This document shows, piece after piece, positions 17,592 to 26,642 of a stretch of DNA of 64,000 nucleotides (positions are counted from its first letter, which is position 1; every line of letters begins with the position of its first letter). A program made the translations under genes and the position numbers. The notes beneath the pieces were generated by a model. The model was not told the DNA's origin and made no database searches. It worked only from the letters and a program-made list of their open reading frames with translations. This stretch comes from Pseudomonas proteolytica (GTDB taxonomy: Bacteria > Pseudomonadota > Gammaproteobacteria > Pseudomonadales > Pseudomonadaceae), in contig NZ_VFEV01000026.1 of the NCBI RefSeq assembly GCF_007858275.1, forward strand, positions 28,660-92,659. Direction: 5' to 3'.

Positions 17592-18716
17592 ATGCCCCTG
17601 CTCGATAGCCCCTTCGCCCAACTCGACCTGATCCGCCAGCCCGAGCAGCCAAATGAGCCGCTGCAAGCATTCGATGCGGCAGACGAATACCTGCTTGCCC
17701 ACTTGGCCGAGCAGCAACCGGCCAGCAATACCCGCGTGCTGGTACTCAATGACAACTTTGGCGCGCTGGCAGCCAGCCTGGAGGGGCATGTGCACGTCAC
17801 CAGCAGTGGTGACTCGTTTTTGGGCACCCAGGCCTTGCAGAAAAACCTGATACGCAACGGCAAAGCCTTCGACGCCCTGTCGCTCGTGCCTGCCAGCCAG
17901 GCATTCAGCGGGCCCTTCGACCGCGTCCTGATCCGGGTACCAAAAACCCTGGCGCTGTTGGAGGAACAGTTGATCCGTCTGCAAGGCCAATTGGCGCCCG
18001 GTGCCGAAGTGATCGCTGGCGCGATGGTCAAGCATCTGCCCCGGGCCGCCGGTGAACTGCTGGAACGTTACATCGGCCCGATGCACGCCTCGCTGGCGGT
18101 GAAAAAGGCCCGGTTGCTGATCGCCACCCCGGCCGATCGACCGTTGGCCGTATCCCCCTACCCCACGCGCTATCGCCTCGACGCCCCGGCCATCGAGTTG
18201 CTCAACCACGCCAATGTGTTCTGCCGCGAAGGCCTGGACATCGGCACCCGCGCCTTCCTCCCGCACCTGCCGCAAAACCTGGGCAGCGCCCGGGTGGCGG
18301 ACCTGGGTTGCGGCAACGGAGTACTGGCGATTGCCAGCGCCCTGCAAAACCCAGAGGCGCAGTACACCCTGGTCGACGAGTCCTATATGGCCGTGCAATC
18401 AGCGACCGAGAACTGGCAGGCCGCACTGGGCGAGCGGGCAGTGACCATTCGCCCCGGCGACGGCCTGGCGGACCAGGAACCGCAATCTTTGGACGTGGTG
18501 CTGTGCAACCCGCCGTTCCACCAACAGCAGGTAGTGGGCGACTTCCTCGCCTGGCGCATGTTCCAGCAAGCCCGCGAAGCGCTGGTGGTCGGTGGCGCCT
18601 TGTACATCGTCGGCAACCGCCACCTGGGCTATCACAGCAAACTGGCGCGGTTGTTCCGCGGTGTGGAGCAGGTGGCAGCGACGCCAAAGTTCGTGTTTCT
18701 CAAGGCCCGCAAATAA
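17592..18716 (+). CDS. rlmG: 23S rRNA (guanine-1835-N2)-methyltransferase
   Basis: This 374-residue protein has a degenerate N-terminal methyltransferase-like half and a catalytic C-terminal half with the SAM motif VADLGCGNGVLAI and the N2-methylguanine signature VVLCNPPFHQ. This two-part layout is that of RlmG/RsmC. The ATG at 17592 (MPLLDSPF) fits the family start; the frame is open to 17505 but those residues are proline- and arginine-rich and look non-coding. The ribosome site is weak. Confidence 0.92.
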   Translation: MPLLDSPFAQLDLIRQPEQPNEPLQAFDAADEYLLAHLAEQQPASNTRVLVLNDNFGALAASLEGHVHVTSSGDSFLGTQALQKNLIRNGKAFDALSLVPASQAFSGPFDRVLIRVPKTLALLEEQLIRLQGQLAPGAEVIAGAMVKHLPRAAGELLERYIGPMHASLAVKKARLLIATPADRPLAVSPYPTRYRLDAPAIELLNHANVFCREGLDIGTRAFLPHLPQNLGSARVADLGCGNGVLAIASALQNPEAQYTLVDESYMAVQSATENWQAALGERAVTIRPGDGLADQEPQSLDVVLCNPPFHQQQVVGDFLAWRMFQQAREALVVGGALYIVGNRHLGYHSKLARLFRGVEQVAATPKFVFLKARK

Positions 18717-18724
18717 TCCCAGGC

Positions 18725-18749
18725 AAAAAAACCCTCCACAAGGAGGGTC
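18725..18749 (-). terminator. Terminator of the cio operon
   Basis: Read on the minus strand, a stem of ACCCTCC / GGAGGGT with a TTGT loop is followed by seven Ts. It lies 15 bases after the last minus-strand gene and just past the rlmG stop on the other strand. Confidence 0.85.
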
Positions 18750-18763
18750 AAAAGGGTGGGATA

Positions 18764-18931
18764 TCAGTGAGTGCTCAGGCCTGCAGCGTTCATAAACATG
18801 CGCATCAGGCTGGCCACCACGAACAGGGCCAGGACGCTGCCGGTCCAGATCATCGCCAGCCAACCCAGGCGCTGCCAGAGCGGCTTTTTCTCGGCCTGTT
18901 CGATGTCGTCCAGTGAAGGTTTACCGCTCAT
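18764..18931 (-). CDS. Small membrane protein of the cyanide-insensitive oxidase operon (DUF2474)
   Basis: This 55-residue protein, easily missed because of its size, has a charged N-terminus (DDIEQAEKKPLWQRLGW) and one transmembrane helix (LAMIWTGSVLALFVVASLM). AGGAGG precedes the ATG at 18931, which lies 12 bases after the cioB stop. DUF2474 proteins follow cydAB/cioAB genes in many proteobacteria and are thought to be small oxidase subunits, similar in role to CydX. It ends before a strong terminator. Confidence 0.88.
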   Translation of the reverse strand: MSGKPSLDDIEQAEKKPLWQRLGWLAMIWTGSVLALFVVASLMRMFMNAAGLSTH

Positions 18932-18943
18932 GGTGCAAGCCTC

Positions 18944-19951
18944 CTAGTGATAGCCGTCTTCATGGGTCACCTTGCCGCGGAATACGTAGTAGCTCCAGAA
19001 GGTGTAGCCCAGGATGAATGGGATGATGAACAGCGTACCCACCAGCATGAAGCCCTGGCTTTGTGGCGGTGCGGCAGCGTCCCAGATCGAGACCGACGGC
19101 GGAATGATGTTTGGCCACAGGCTGATACCCAGGCCGCTATAGCCCAGGAAGATCAGCACCAACGTCAACAGGAACGGCGCGTAATGGGCATTGCGGGCCA
19201 CGGCGCGCACCAGGGCGTACATGGTCACCAACACCAGGATCGGCACCGGCAGGAACCAGAACAGGTTCGGCAGGGTGAACCAGCGCGAGGCGATGTCCGG
19301 GTGGGCCAGGGGCGTCCAGATGCTGACAATGCCAATCACCGCCAACACTACAAACGCCAGGGGCCGCGCCAGGTTGTGCATCTGCTCCTGCAACTTGCCT
19401 TCGGTCTTCATGATCAGCCAGGTGCAGCCCAGCAGCGCATAGGCCACGATCAAGGCCACACCGCAAAACAAAGCAAACGGCGAGAACCAGTCCAATGAAC
19501 CACCGGCAAACTGGCGGTCGACCACCGGAATGCCTTCAATGAATGCCCCCAGCGCCACGCCCTGGAAGAAGGTGGCGGCCAGCGAGCCGCCAATAAACGC
19601 CTTGTCCCACAGGTGGCGCTTGTCATCCTTGGCCTTGAAGCGGAACTCAAAGGCCACGCCCCGGAAGATCAGGCCGATCAGCATCAGGATCAGCGGCAGG
19701 TAAAGCGCCGAGAGCACCACCGAGTAGGCCAGCGGGAACGCGCCGAACAACGCCGCGCCCCCCAGCACCAGCCAGGTCTCGTTGCCGTCCCACACGGGGG
19801 CGACGGTGTTCATCATTACGTCGCGGTCAGTCTTGCCTGGGATAAAGGGGAAGAGAATGCCGATCCCCAGGTCAAAGCCATCCATGACCACGTACATCAT
19901 GATGCCGAAGATGATGATCACGGCCCAGATCAGCGGAAGATCAATACCCAT
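18944..19951 (-). CDS. cioB: Cyanide-insensitive quinol oxidase subunit II
   Basis: This 335-residue protein with about eight to nine transmembrane helices is CydB-like: DGFDLGIGILFPF near residues 25-37, WDGNETWLVLGGAALFGAFP and the end HEDGYH are family signatures. With CioA it forms a bd-type oxidase that reduces oxygen with quinol electrons. It starts 3 bases after the cioA stop, so the two are translated together. Confidence 0.95.
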   Translation of the reverse strand: MGIDLPLIWAVIIIFGIMMYVVMDGFDLGIGILFPFIPGKTDRDVMMNTVAPVWDGNETWLVLGGAALFGAFPLAYSVVLSALYLPLILMLIGLIFRGVAFEFRFKAKDDKRHLWDKAFIGGSLAATFFQGVALGAFIEGIPVVDRQFAGGSLDWFSPFALFCGVALIVAYALLGCTWLIMKTEGKLQEQMHNLARPLAFVVLAVIGIVSIWTPLAHPDIASRWFTLPNLFWFLPVPILVLVTMYALVRAVARNAHYAPFLLTLVLIFLGYSGLGISLWPNIIPPSVSIWDAAAPPQSQGFMLVGTLFIIPFILGYTFWSYYVFRGKVTHEDGYH

Positions 19952-19954
19952 GAC

Positions 19955-21394
19955 TCAATTCCCCTTGTTCAGAGTGTCGCCGTGATCGGCGTCGCCGCTG
20001 TCATCGGCCGCCGACAATGGACGCGCCGGGGTGCGTTGCTGCCCAGGGCCACCGTGGGCCGGCTCGGTGCTTTCGTGGGTGACCGGGCCTTTGCGCACCA
20101 GGCGCATCATGTAGCCCAGGCCCGCGCCGAACAGAGCGAAGTACACCACCACAAACAGCGCCAGGGTGATGCTCATCTGCACCACGCTGTGGTTGGAGGA
20201 GGCATCCGCCGTGCGCATCAAGCCGTAGACCACCCAGGGCTGGCGCCCGATTTCGGTGGTGAACCAGCCGGCCAGGATTGCAATCAAGCCCGACGGGCCC
20301 ATCCACAGCGCCAGATAGAGGAACGGTTTGTTGGTGTACATCCTGTCGCCCTTGCGCAGCCAGAGGCTGAACAGGCCGGTGAAGATCATCAGCATGCCCA
20401 GGCCGACCATGATGCGGAACGACCAGAACACGATGGTCGAATTGGCGCGGTCCTCGGGCGGGAACTCCTTGAGGGCCGGCACTTGCTTGTCCAGGGAATG
20501 GGTGAGGATCAGGCTGCCCAGGTAGGGGATTTCCACCTTGTACTTGGTCCGCTCCTCCTTCATGTCCGGCCAGCCGAACAGGATCAGCGGGGTCGGTTCA
20601 TTCCCAATGTTTTCCCAATGGCCTTCAATCGCGGCAATTTTTGCCGGCTGATGCTTGAGGGTGTTGAGGCCGTGGAAGTCACCGATCACCGCCTGGATCG
20701 GCGCGACGATCAGCGCCATCCACATTGCCATCGACAGCATGGTGCGGATCGCCGGGTTGTCCTTGCCACGCAACAAGTGCCAGGCCGCCGAGGAACCGAC
20801 GAAGAACGCGGTGGCGACAAACGCCGCCGTAGCCATGTGCGCCAGGCGATAGGGGAACGAGGGGTTGAAGATCACTGCCAGCCAATCGGTGGGGATCACT
20901 CGGCCATCGATGATTTCAAAGCCTTGCGGCGTCTGCATCCAGCTGTTGGACGCGAGGATCCAGAAGGTCGAGATCAACGTACCGACCGCTACCATCACCG
21001 TGGCAAAGAAGTGCAACTTGCGCCCGACCTTGTTCCAGCCGAACAGCATCACCCCCAGAAAGCCCGCTTCGAGGAAGAATGCGGTGAGCACTTCATAGGT
21101 CAGCAAGGGCCCCGTGACGGAACCGGCGAAGTCCGAGAAGCGGCTCCAGTTGGTGCCGAACTGATAAGCCATGACTAGGCCCGAGACCACACCCATGCCG
21201 AAGTTGACGGCAAAGATCTTTGACCAGAAGTGGTAGAGGTCACGGTAGGTATCGTTGTGGGTCTTGAGCCACAGGCCTTCCAGCACCGCGAGGTAACTGG
21301 CCAGGCCAATGGTGATGGCCGGGAACAGGATATGGAACGAGATGGTGAATGCGAATTGAATTCGGGCGAGATCTAGCGCCTCCAAACCGAACAT
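19955..21394 (-). CDS. cioA: Cyanide-insensitive quinol oxidase subunit I
   Basis: This 479-residue CydA-like subunit carries the hemes and quinol site. It opens with LARIQFAFTISFHILFPA, in which the histidine is a heme ligand, and has the conserved GRQPWVVYG region. Its length fits the short Q-loop class of bd oxidases, to which the cyanide-insensitive CIO enzymes belong. The frame is open to 21544, but the ATG at 21394 has GAGGAAG directly upstream and begins the conserved region. An Anr/FNR box lies 157 bases upstream. Confidence 0.95.
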   Translation of the reverse strand: MFGLEALDLARIQFAFTISFHILFPAITIGLASYLAVLEGLWLKTHNDTYRDLYHFWSKIFAVNFGMGVVSGLVMAYQFGTNWSRFSDFAGSVTGPLLTYEVLTAFFLEAGFLGVMLFGWNKVGRKLHFFATVMVAVGTLISTFWILASNSWMQTPQGFEIIDGRVIPTDWLAVIFNPSFPYRLAHMATAAFVATAFFVGSSAAWHLLRGKDNPAIRTMLSMAMWMALIVAPIQAVIGDFHGLNTLKHQPAKIAAIEGHWENIGNEPTPLILFGWPDMKEERTKYKVEIPYLGSLILTHSLDKQVPALKEFPPEDRANSTIVFWSFRIMVGLGMLMIFTGLFSLWLRKGDRMYTNKPFLYLALWMGPSGLIAILAGWFTTEIGRQPWVVYGLMRTADASSNHSVVQMSITLALFVVVYFALFGAGLGYMMRLVRKGPVTHESTEPAHGGPGQQRTPARPLSAADDSGDADHGDTLNKGN

Positions 21395-21550
21395 AAGTCT
21401 TCCTCTGTCAGGTAATACCGGCTGCTGGCTGGGGGCCTGCACCCACTGCCCCCACGGATATGGAGTGTGGCGAATTGCAATTCGTTCTTTTTTTACCAAC
21501 CACGTAGGGATTCTGGCCTTCTGGCCGCCACACCAACGCTCCAATCAGCA

Positions 21551-21564
21551 TTGATCTGGATCAA
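21551..21564. promoter_or_regulatory. Anr/FNR box in the cioA upstream region
   Basis: TTGATCTGGATCAA matches the Anr/FNR consensus TTGAT-N4-ATCAA without a mismatch. It lies in a 343-base gap (21395-21737) between the divergent cioA and an MFS gene and holds the only clear regulator site I see there. Anr is known to repress cio expression at low oxygen in P. aeruginosa, so control of cioAB is the likely role; an effect on the MFS gene is possible. Confidence 0.85.
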
Positions 21565-21737
21565 GCAACGATGAAAGAGTAGTCCCATTTTTCGGCTTGG
21601 ACTGTGTGGTCTTTTGCCGCGTGACAGGATGACTCAGCGAAATAGATGCCTTGCTAAGGATATTTCCTTGGCAGCAACTATTTGTTACAGCTTGATGCTA
21701 ATCTCGGCGCTTCCCAGGTTCAGTCCAGTGCTTGCCG

Positions 21738-22970
21738 ATGCCCAGTGAAACCCCGCTGCTGTTACGTCATCACCGCCCGTTTATTGCGTTTTGGCTGGCC
21801 CGGATCTTTACCGCCAGTGGCTTCCAGATGCTCACGGTGGCCATCGGCTGGAACCTCTACCAACTGACCGGCAATGTGCTGGACCTGGGGTTGGTGGGCC
21901 TGGTGGAGTTTGTGCCGCGGGTGCTGTTCATGCTGCACACCGGGCATGTGGCCGATCGCTACGAACGACGCAGAGTCGCCGCCATCTGCCAGACGCTGCA
22001 GGCGTTAATCGCCCTGGCGCTGGTCGTTGGCAGCCTGACGGACAATATCACCCGCGAGATGATTTTTATCCTGGCCTTCCTGCTGGGCGCGGCCCGCTCC
22101 TTCGAGCTGCCCACCACCCAGGCCCTGCTGCCAAGCATCGTGCCCACTGCCCTGTTCCCACGGGCGGTGGCGGCGGCGCAGTCAGCCCAGCAATCGGCAA
22201 CCATCGTCGCGCCGGCACTGGGCGGCCTGCTCTATGCCTTCGGCAGCGCATGGGTGTATGGCCCGACGGTATTGCTGTACCTGATTGCCTGCCTGCTGAC
22301 CCTCAACCTGCCCGCCCGGCAGACCCCACTGAACAAGGGCAAGGCGACGCTGGATTCGTTGCTGGCGGGGATCCGCTTTATCCGCAGCCGCCCAGACATC
22401 CTCGGGGCGATTTCCCTGGACCTGTTTGCGGTGCTGCTGGGCGGCGCCACGGCGTTGTTGCCGGTGTTCGCCAAGGACATCCTGCTGACCGGCCCCTGGG
22501 GCTTGGGGCTGCTGCGTTCGGCGCCAGCGGTGGGCGCGCTGCTGATGTCGTTGTGGCTGGCGCGGTTTGCCGTGGACCGGCATGTGGGCCGCGTGATGTT
22601 TACTGCCGTCGGGGTGTTTGGCGTGGCGACGATTGCCTTTGGCCTGTCCACCTCGTTCTGGTTCTCGTTGGCCGTGCTGGTGGTGCTGGGGGCGGCGGAC
22701 ATGATCAGCATGGTGATCCGCGCCTCATTCGTGCAATTGGAAACCCCCGATGAAATGCGCGGGCGGGTCAGTGCAGTCAATGGCTTGTTTATCGGGGCGT
22801 CCAATCAGTTGGGCGAGTTCGAGTCCGGCGTCACCGCCCACTGGCTGGGCACGGTGCCCGCCGTGGTGCTGGGCGGGGTCGGCACGCTGCTGGTGACCGG
22901 GGTGTGGATCAAGCTGTTCCCGACGCTGGCCAAACGGGACCGCATGCATACCCCGGCCGAAACGCCCTGA
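21738..22970 (+). CDS. MFS exporter, EntS-like (MFS_3 family)
   Basis: This 410-residue protein has about 12 hydrophobic helices. FWLARIFTASGFQMLTVAIGW at the N-terminus and HTGHVADRYERRRV in the loop after helix 2 are typical of the enterobactin-exporter type MFS_3 family. The ATG at 21738 is chosen over an in-frame TTG two codons upstream; neither has a strong ribosome site. The export substrate is unknown. Confidence 0.82.
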   Translation: MPSETPLLLRHHRPFIAFWLARIFTASGFQMLTVAIGWNLYQLTGNVLDLGLVGLVEFVPRVLFMLHTGHVADRYERRRVAAICQTLQALIALALVVGSLTDNITREMIFILAFLLGAARSFELPTTQALLPSIVPTALFPRAVAAAQSAQQSATIVAPALGGLLYAFGSAWVYGPTVLLYLIACLLTLNLPARQTPLNKGKATLDSLLAGIRFIRSRPDILGAISLDLFAVLLGGATALLPVFAKDILLTGPWGLGLLRSAPAVGALLMSLWLARFAVDRHVGRVMFTAVGVFGVATIAFGLSTSFWFSLAVLVVLGAADMISMVIRASFVQLETPDEMRGRVSAVNGLFIGASNQLGEFESGVTAHWLGTVPAVVLGGVGTLLVTGVWIKLFPTLAKRDRMHTPAETP

Positions 22971-22971
22971 A

Positions 22972-23003
22972 CCTGTAGGAGCCGGCTTGCCGGCTCCTAC
23001 AGG
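22972..23003. repeat. Compact palindrome, probably also a terminator
   Basis: CCTGTAGGAGCCGG-CTTG-CCGGCTCCTACAGG is a perfect 32-base palindrome directly after the MFS stop and before the convergent DUF4879-like gene. It resembles a single REP arm and could end both transcripts. Confidence 0.8.
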
Positions 23004-23009
23004 GGGTCA

Positions 23010-23456
23010 TCATTGGATGCGCAACTGAGTCTTCAGGGTATTGCGCGGCACATTGATCGACGTGTTGCTGTACTCGAACCAGCCCGCGGCGCGGATATCC
23101 ACGTCAAATACATAGATGTAGCCCATCAACGTGCCAGCGCCATTGCAGGCCTGGCTGATGGAGCCCACCTGGCAAATCGCCGTCTTTTGCCCCGCAAGCC
23201 GCGCCCCATCAAAGGTGGCGATGGCGTTGTTGCCCAGCCCCACTTCCATCACCGAGACCCGCGTCGGCCCGCGGTGCTGGCACTGCCGGGTGCTGTCGAC
23301 GCCTTCGGCGACGGACTCCTTGCACGCCTGGGATTGCACCTGGAACACCCGCACCTCGCTCAAGGCTGGTGCAGGCGCGCCCCACGCCGGTGCCGCCGCC
23401 AGCCACAGGCCAATGCAGGCGAACGGAGCTAGACTCCACGCGATGGCTTTTTTCAT
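23010..23456 (-). CDS. Small secreted protein, DUF4879-like
   Basis: This 148-residue protein begins with a signal peptide (MKKAIAWSLAPFACIGLWLAAAPAWG) and then a compact domain with four cysteines (CKES, RQCQH, AICQV, QACNG), which could form two disulfides. The pattern VSVMEVGLGNNAIATFDG recalls DUF4879, but I recognise it only weakly. The frame is open to 23591; the ATG at 23456 starts the signal peptide. No function is known. Confidence 0.6.
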   Translation of the reverse strand: MKKAIAWSLAPFACIGLWLAAAPAWGAPAPALSEVRVFQVQSQACKESVAEGVDSTRQCQHRGPTRVSVMEVGLGNNAIATFDGARLAGQKTAICQVGSISQACNGAGTLMGYIYVFDVDIRAAGWFEYSNTSINVPRNTLKTQLRIQ

Positions 23457-23667
23457 GCTTTGGATGACCCCGGACTGAACGTCGACGGAGTATGCCTCAA
23501 GGCCACACTCAACAAAACCGAGGCCGGGCGCCACAGGCCGTCGACCTGCTGGTATGATGCGCCGCTTTTTCCGATCCTCTGTAGAAAACACGCGGCGCTT
23601 GGCGCAGTTTGTGCTTTGACTTTGAGGTCAACAAATCACGGCGCCAAGCGCGCCACAGGGAGCAGGC

Positions 23668-24963
23668 ATGCTGGAAAAGCTGTTTCAACTCAAGGCACAC
23701 AACACCAACGTGCGTACCGAGATTCTGGCCGGTATCACGACATTCCTGGCCATGGCCTACATCCTGTTCGTCAACCCGAGCATCCTCGGCGAGACCGGTA
23801 TGGACAAGGGTGCGCTGTTTGTCGCCACCTGCCTGGCGGCGGCCATCGGCTCGACGATCATGGGCCTGATCGCCAACTACCCGATTGCCCTGGCACCGGG
23901 CATGGGCCTGAACGCCTTCTTTACCTACACCGTAGTGCTGCATCTGGGGCATACCTGGCAAGTGGCGCTCGGCGCGGTGTTTATCTCCGCCGTGCTGTTT
24001 TTCCTGCTGTCGATCTTCCGCATCCGCGAGTGGATCATCAATGCGATCCCCCTGCCCCTGCGTTCGGCAATTGCCGCTGGTATCGGCCTGTTCCTGGCGC
24101 TGATCGCCCTGCATAACGCCGGGATCGTGGTCAGCAACCCGGCGACCATGCTGGGCATGGGCGACCTGGCCAAACCTGCACCGATCCTGGCCACCCTGGG
24201 CTTTTTCCTGATCGTGGCCCTGGAAGCCCTGAAAGTGCGCGGCGCGGTGTTGATCGGCATCCTTGCGGTGACCGTCGCGGCCATCGCGCTCGGCGTGACC
24301 CCATTCGGCGGCGTGGTTTCGATGCCTCCGTCCCTGGCCCCGACCTTCCTGCAACTGGATATCGCCGGCGCCCTCGACGTAGGCTTGATCAGCGTGATCT
24401 TCGCCTTTCTGTTCGTTGATCTGTTCGACAACTCCGGCACCCTGATCGGCGTCGCCAAGCGCGCGGGCCTGATGGGCAAGGACGGCCACATGCCGAAAAT
24501 GGGACGCGCCCTGATCGCCGACAGCACCGCGGCCATGGCCGGTTCGCTGCTGGGCACCTCGACCACCACCAGCTACATCGAGTCTGCTGCTGGCGTGAGC
24601 GCTGGTGGCCGCACTGGCCTGACCGCCATCGTGGTGGCGATCATGTTCCTGCTGGCGCTGTTCTTCTCGCCATTGGCGGCCAGCGTCCCGGCGTTTGCCA
24701 CCGCTCCCGCGCTGCTGTTTGTCGCGGTGCTGATGACCTCGGGCCTGGCGGAAATCGACTGGGACGATATTACTGTTGCCGCACCGGTGGTGATCACCGC
24801 CCTGGCGATGCCCTTCACTTACTCCATCGCCAATGGCATCGCCTTCGGCTTCATCGCCTGGACCGGTATCAAGCTGCTTACGGGCCGCTACCGTGAACTC
24901 AACCCAGCGCTGGTGATCCTGTCGATCCTGTTCGTGATCAAGCTAGGCTGGTTCCCCGCATGA
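23668..24963 (+). CDS. NCS2-family purine permease (adenine/guanine/hypoxanthine type)
   Basis: This 431-residue membrane protein has the AzgA/GhxP-type features: TEILAGITTFLAMAYILFVNP at the N-terminus, PGMGLNAFFTY near residue 82, FLFVDLFDNSGTLIGVA and GTSTTTSYIESAAGVSAGGRTG. The family imports purine bases by proton symport. AGGGAG lies 8 bases before the ATG. Its stop overlaps the start of trmA by 4 bases. The same neighbours occur in P. aeruginosa. Confidence 0.9.
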   Translation: MLEKLFQLKAHNTNVRTEILAGITTFLAMAYILFVNPSILGETGMDKGALFVATCLAAAIGSTIMGLIANYPIALAPGMGLNAFFTYTVVLHLGHTWQVALGAVFISAVLFFLLSIFRIREWIINAIPLPLRSAIAAGIGLFLALIALHNAGIVVSNPATMLGMGDLAKPAPILATLGFFLIVALEALKVRGAVLIGILAVTVAAIALGVTPFGGVVSMPPSLAPTFLQLDIAGALDVGLISVIFAFLFVDLFDNSGTLIGVAKRAGLMGKDGHMPKMGRALIADSTAAMAGSLLGTSTTTSYIESAAGVSAGGRTGLTAIVVAIMFLLALFFSPLAASVPAFATAPALLFVAVLMTSGLAEIDWDDITVAAPVVITALAMPFTYSIANGIAFGFIAWTGIKLLTGRYRELNPALVILSILFVIKLGWFPA

Positions 24964-26039
24964 CTTTTGACGCAGCAAGTTACGCCCTGCAACTGCAAGA
25001 AAAGGTCACGCGCTTGCGTGACCTGCTCGCGCCGTTCGACGCGCCCGAGCCGCAGGTGTTCGATTCGCCCCTGCAGAACTTCCGCCTGCGCGCCGAATTC
25101 CGCCTGTGGCGCGAAGACGGCCAGCGCCACTACGCGATGTTTTCCCAGGACGACAAGCGCACGCCGATCCTGATCGAAGAATTCCCCATCGCCAGCTTGC
25201 GTATCAACCAGTTGATGCCGCAACTCAAGGCCGCCTGGCAAGCCAGCGCCGCCCTGAGCCACAAGCTGTTCCAGGTGGAGTTCCTCACCACCCTGGCCGG
25301 CGACGCGATGATCACTCTGTGCTATCACCGCCCGCTGGACGAGCATTGGCACACCGCAGCCAACAAGCTGGCGGCCGATCTGAACGTCAGCATCATCGGC
25401 CGCTCCAAGGGCAAGCGCGATGTGATTGGCCACGACTACGTGGTCGAGAAACTCGCTGTCGGCGGTCGCACCTTCAGCTATCGCCAGCCCGAAGGCGCCT
25501 TCACCCAGCCCAACGGTACGGTGAACCAGAAGATGCTCAACTGGGCCTATGACGCCCTGGGCGATCGCAGTGATGACCTGCTGGAGTTGTATTGCGGTAA
25601 CGGCAACTTCACCCTGCCCCTGGCGACCCGCGTGCGCAAGGTGCTGGCCACCGAGATCAGCAAGACGTCGGTCAATGCTGCCTTGAGCAATCTCGATGAA
25701 AACGCGGTGGATAACGTGACCCTGGTACGCCTGTCCGCCGAAGAACTGACCGAAGCCCTGAACGAAGTGCGGCCGTTCCGACGCCTGCACGGTATCAACC
25801 TCAAGAGCTACGAGTTCGGCAGCGTCTTCGTCGACCCGCCCCGTGCCGGCATGGACCCGGACACCTGCGAGTTGACCCGGCGCTTCGAGAACATCCTGTA
25901 CATCTCCTGCAACCCGGAAACGTTGGCGGCGAACATTGCACAACTGCACGACACCCACCGCATCACACGCTGCGCGATGTTCGACCAGTTCCCGTGGACC
26001 CACCATATGGAATCGGGCGTGCTGCTGACCCGGCGCTAA
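24960..26039 (+). CDS. trmA: tRNA (uracil-54-C5)-methyltransferase
   Basis: This 359-residue SAM enzyme forms ribothymidine at position 54 of tRNA. It shows LLELYCGNGNFTLPLA for SAM binding, VDPPRAGMD and YISCNPETLAAN, which holds the catalytic cysteine. Its ATG overlaps the permease stop (ATGA), so translation is coupled. Confidence 0.97.
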   Translation: MTFDAASYALQLQEKVTRLRDLLAPFDAPEPQVFDSPLQNFRLRAEFRLWREDGQRHYAMFSQDDKRTPILIEEFPIASLRINQLMPQLKAAWQASAALSHKLFQVEFLTTLAGDAMITLCYHRPLDEHWHTAANKLAADLNVSIIGRSKGKRDVIGHDYVVEKLAVGGRTFSYRQPEGAFTQPNGTVNQKMLNWAYDALGDRSDDLLELYCGNGNFTLPLATRVRKVLATEISKTSVNAALSNLDENAVDNVTLVRLSAEELTEALNEVRPFRRLHGINLKSYEFGSVFVDPPRAGMDPDTCELTRRFENILYISCNPETLAANIAQLHDTHRITRCAMFDQFPWTHHMESGVLLTRR

Positions 26040-26073
26040 CCCTTTAGGCCATAGCAGATCCAAAAATATGGGG

Positions 26074-26170
26074 CTTATGTGGGAGCGGGCTTGCTCGCGA
26101 ATGCGGTGGATCAGTTGCCAAGTAGTTGGCTGACCTACCGCATTCGCGAGCAAGCCCGCTCCCACATAAG
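26074..26170. repeat. REP pair with extended arms
   Basis: The outer arms CTTATGTGGG/CCCACATAAG are perfectly inverted and continue into GAGCGGGCTTGCTCGCGAATGCGGT and its inverse. It lies between the convergent trmA and DUF2442 genes. Confidence 0.88.
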
Positions 26171-26204
26171 CCCGTACACATTGGATTGGCGGGTATCCCC
26201 CGGC

Positions 26205-26642
26205 TTATTCTTCCTTACGCGGCCGACCGCCCTTCTTGCCATTGGCGCGGGCGGCCTCGGACTTGGCGGCACTGGTTTTACGGCCGTTACGCGATGCCAC
26301 CATGCTCGCAGCCAGGTCCATCAACGGCTGGCTGGTGGCGATCAGGCCTGTGATCGATACATGCAGGTCACGGGCTTCACAGCACAGCGCCTTGCCACCA
26401 AACCCGACCTCCAGTGCCCGAAAGTCTTCTACAGAAAAACCTTCGAACTCCGTAAGACCGGCCACTGGCAACATGATGCGGCTACCGTCGCTGAAGCCAA
26501 TGCAAATGCAGTCGTCTGCGTAACTCACCGAACTGGCGTTGGCGTACACCCGCTTGAGCTTGCGCCCACGGGCTACAGCCTTATCGATGTCGGCCTCAGT
26601 GATCGGGACATCGGGCCGTACTTTGGCTTTTACACTTTTCAT
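26205..26642 (-). CDS. DUF2442-domain protein, partner of DUF4160
   Basis: This 145-residue protein has a DUF2442-like core (ITEADIDKAVARGRKLKRVYANA and a GFSDGSRIMLPVAGLTEF strand pair), a second short domain, and a highly basic C-terminal tail rich in Lys, Arg and Ala (GRKTSAAK...GGRPRKEE). Such tails are common in DNA- or RNA-binding proteins. It overlaps the upstream DUF4160 gene by 4 bases (ATGA). DUF4160/DUF2442 pairs are widespread and have been suggested to be toxin-antitoxin-like; no function is proven. Confidence 0.75.
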   Translation of the reverse strand: MKSVKAKVRPDVPITEADIDKAVARGRKLKRVYANASSVSYADDCICIGFSDGSRIMLPVAGLTEFEGFSVEDFRALEVGFGGKALCCEARDLHVSITGLIATSQPLMDLAASMVASRNGRKTSAAKSEAARANGKKGGRPRKEE

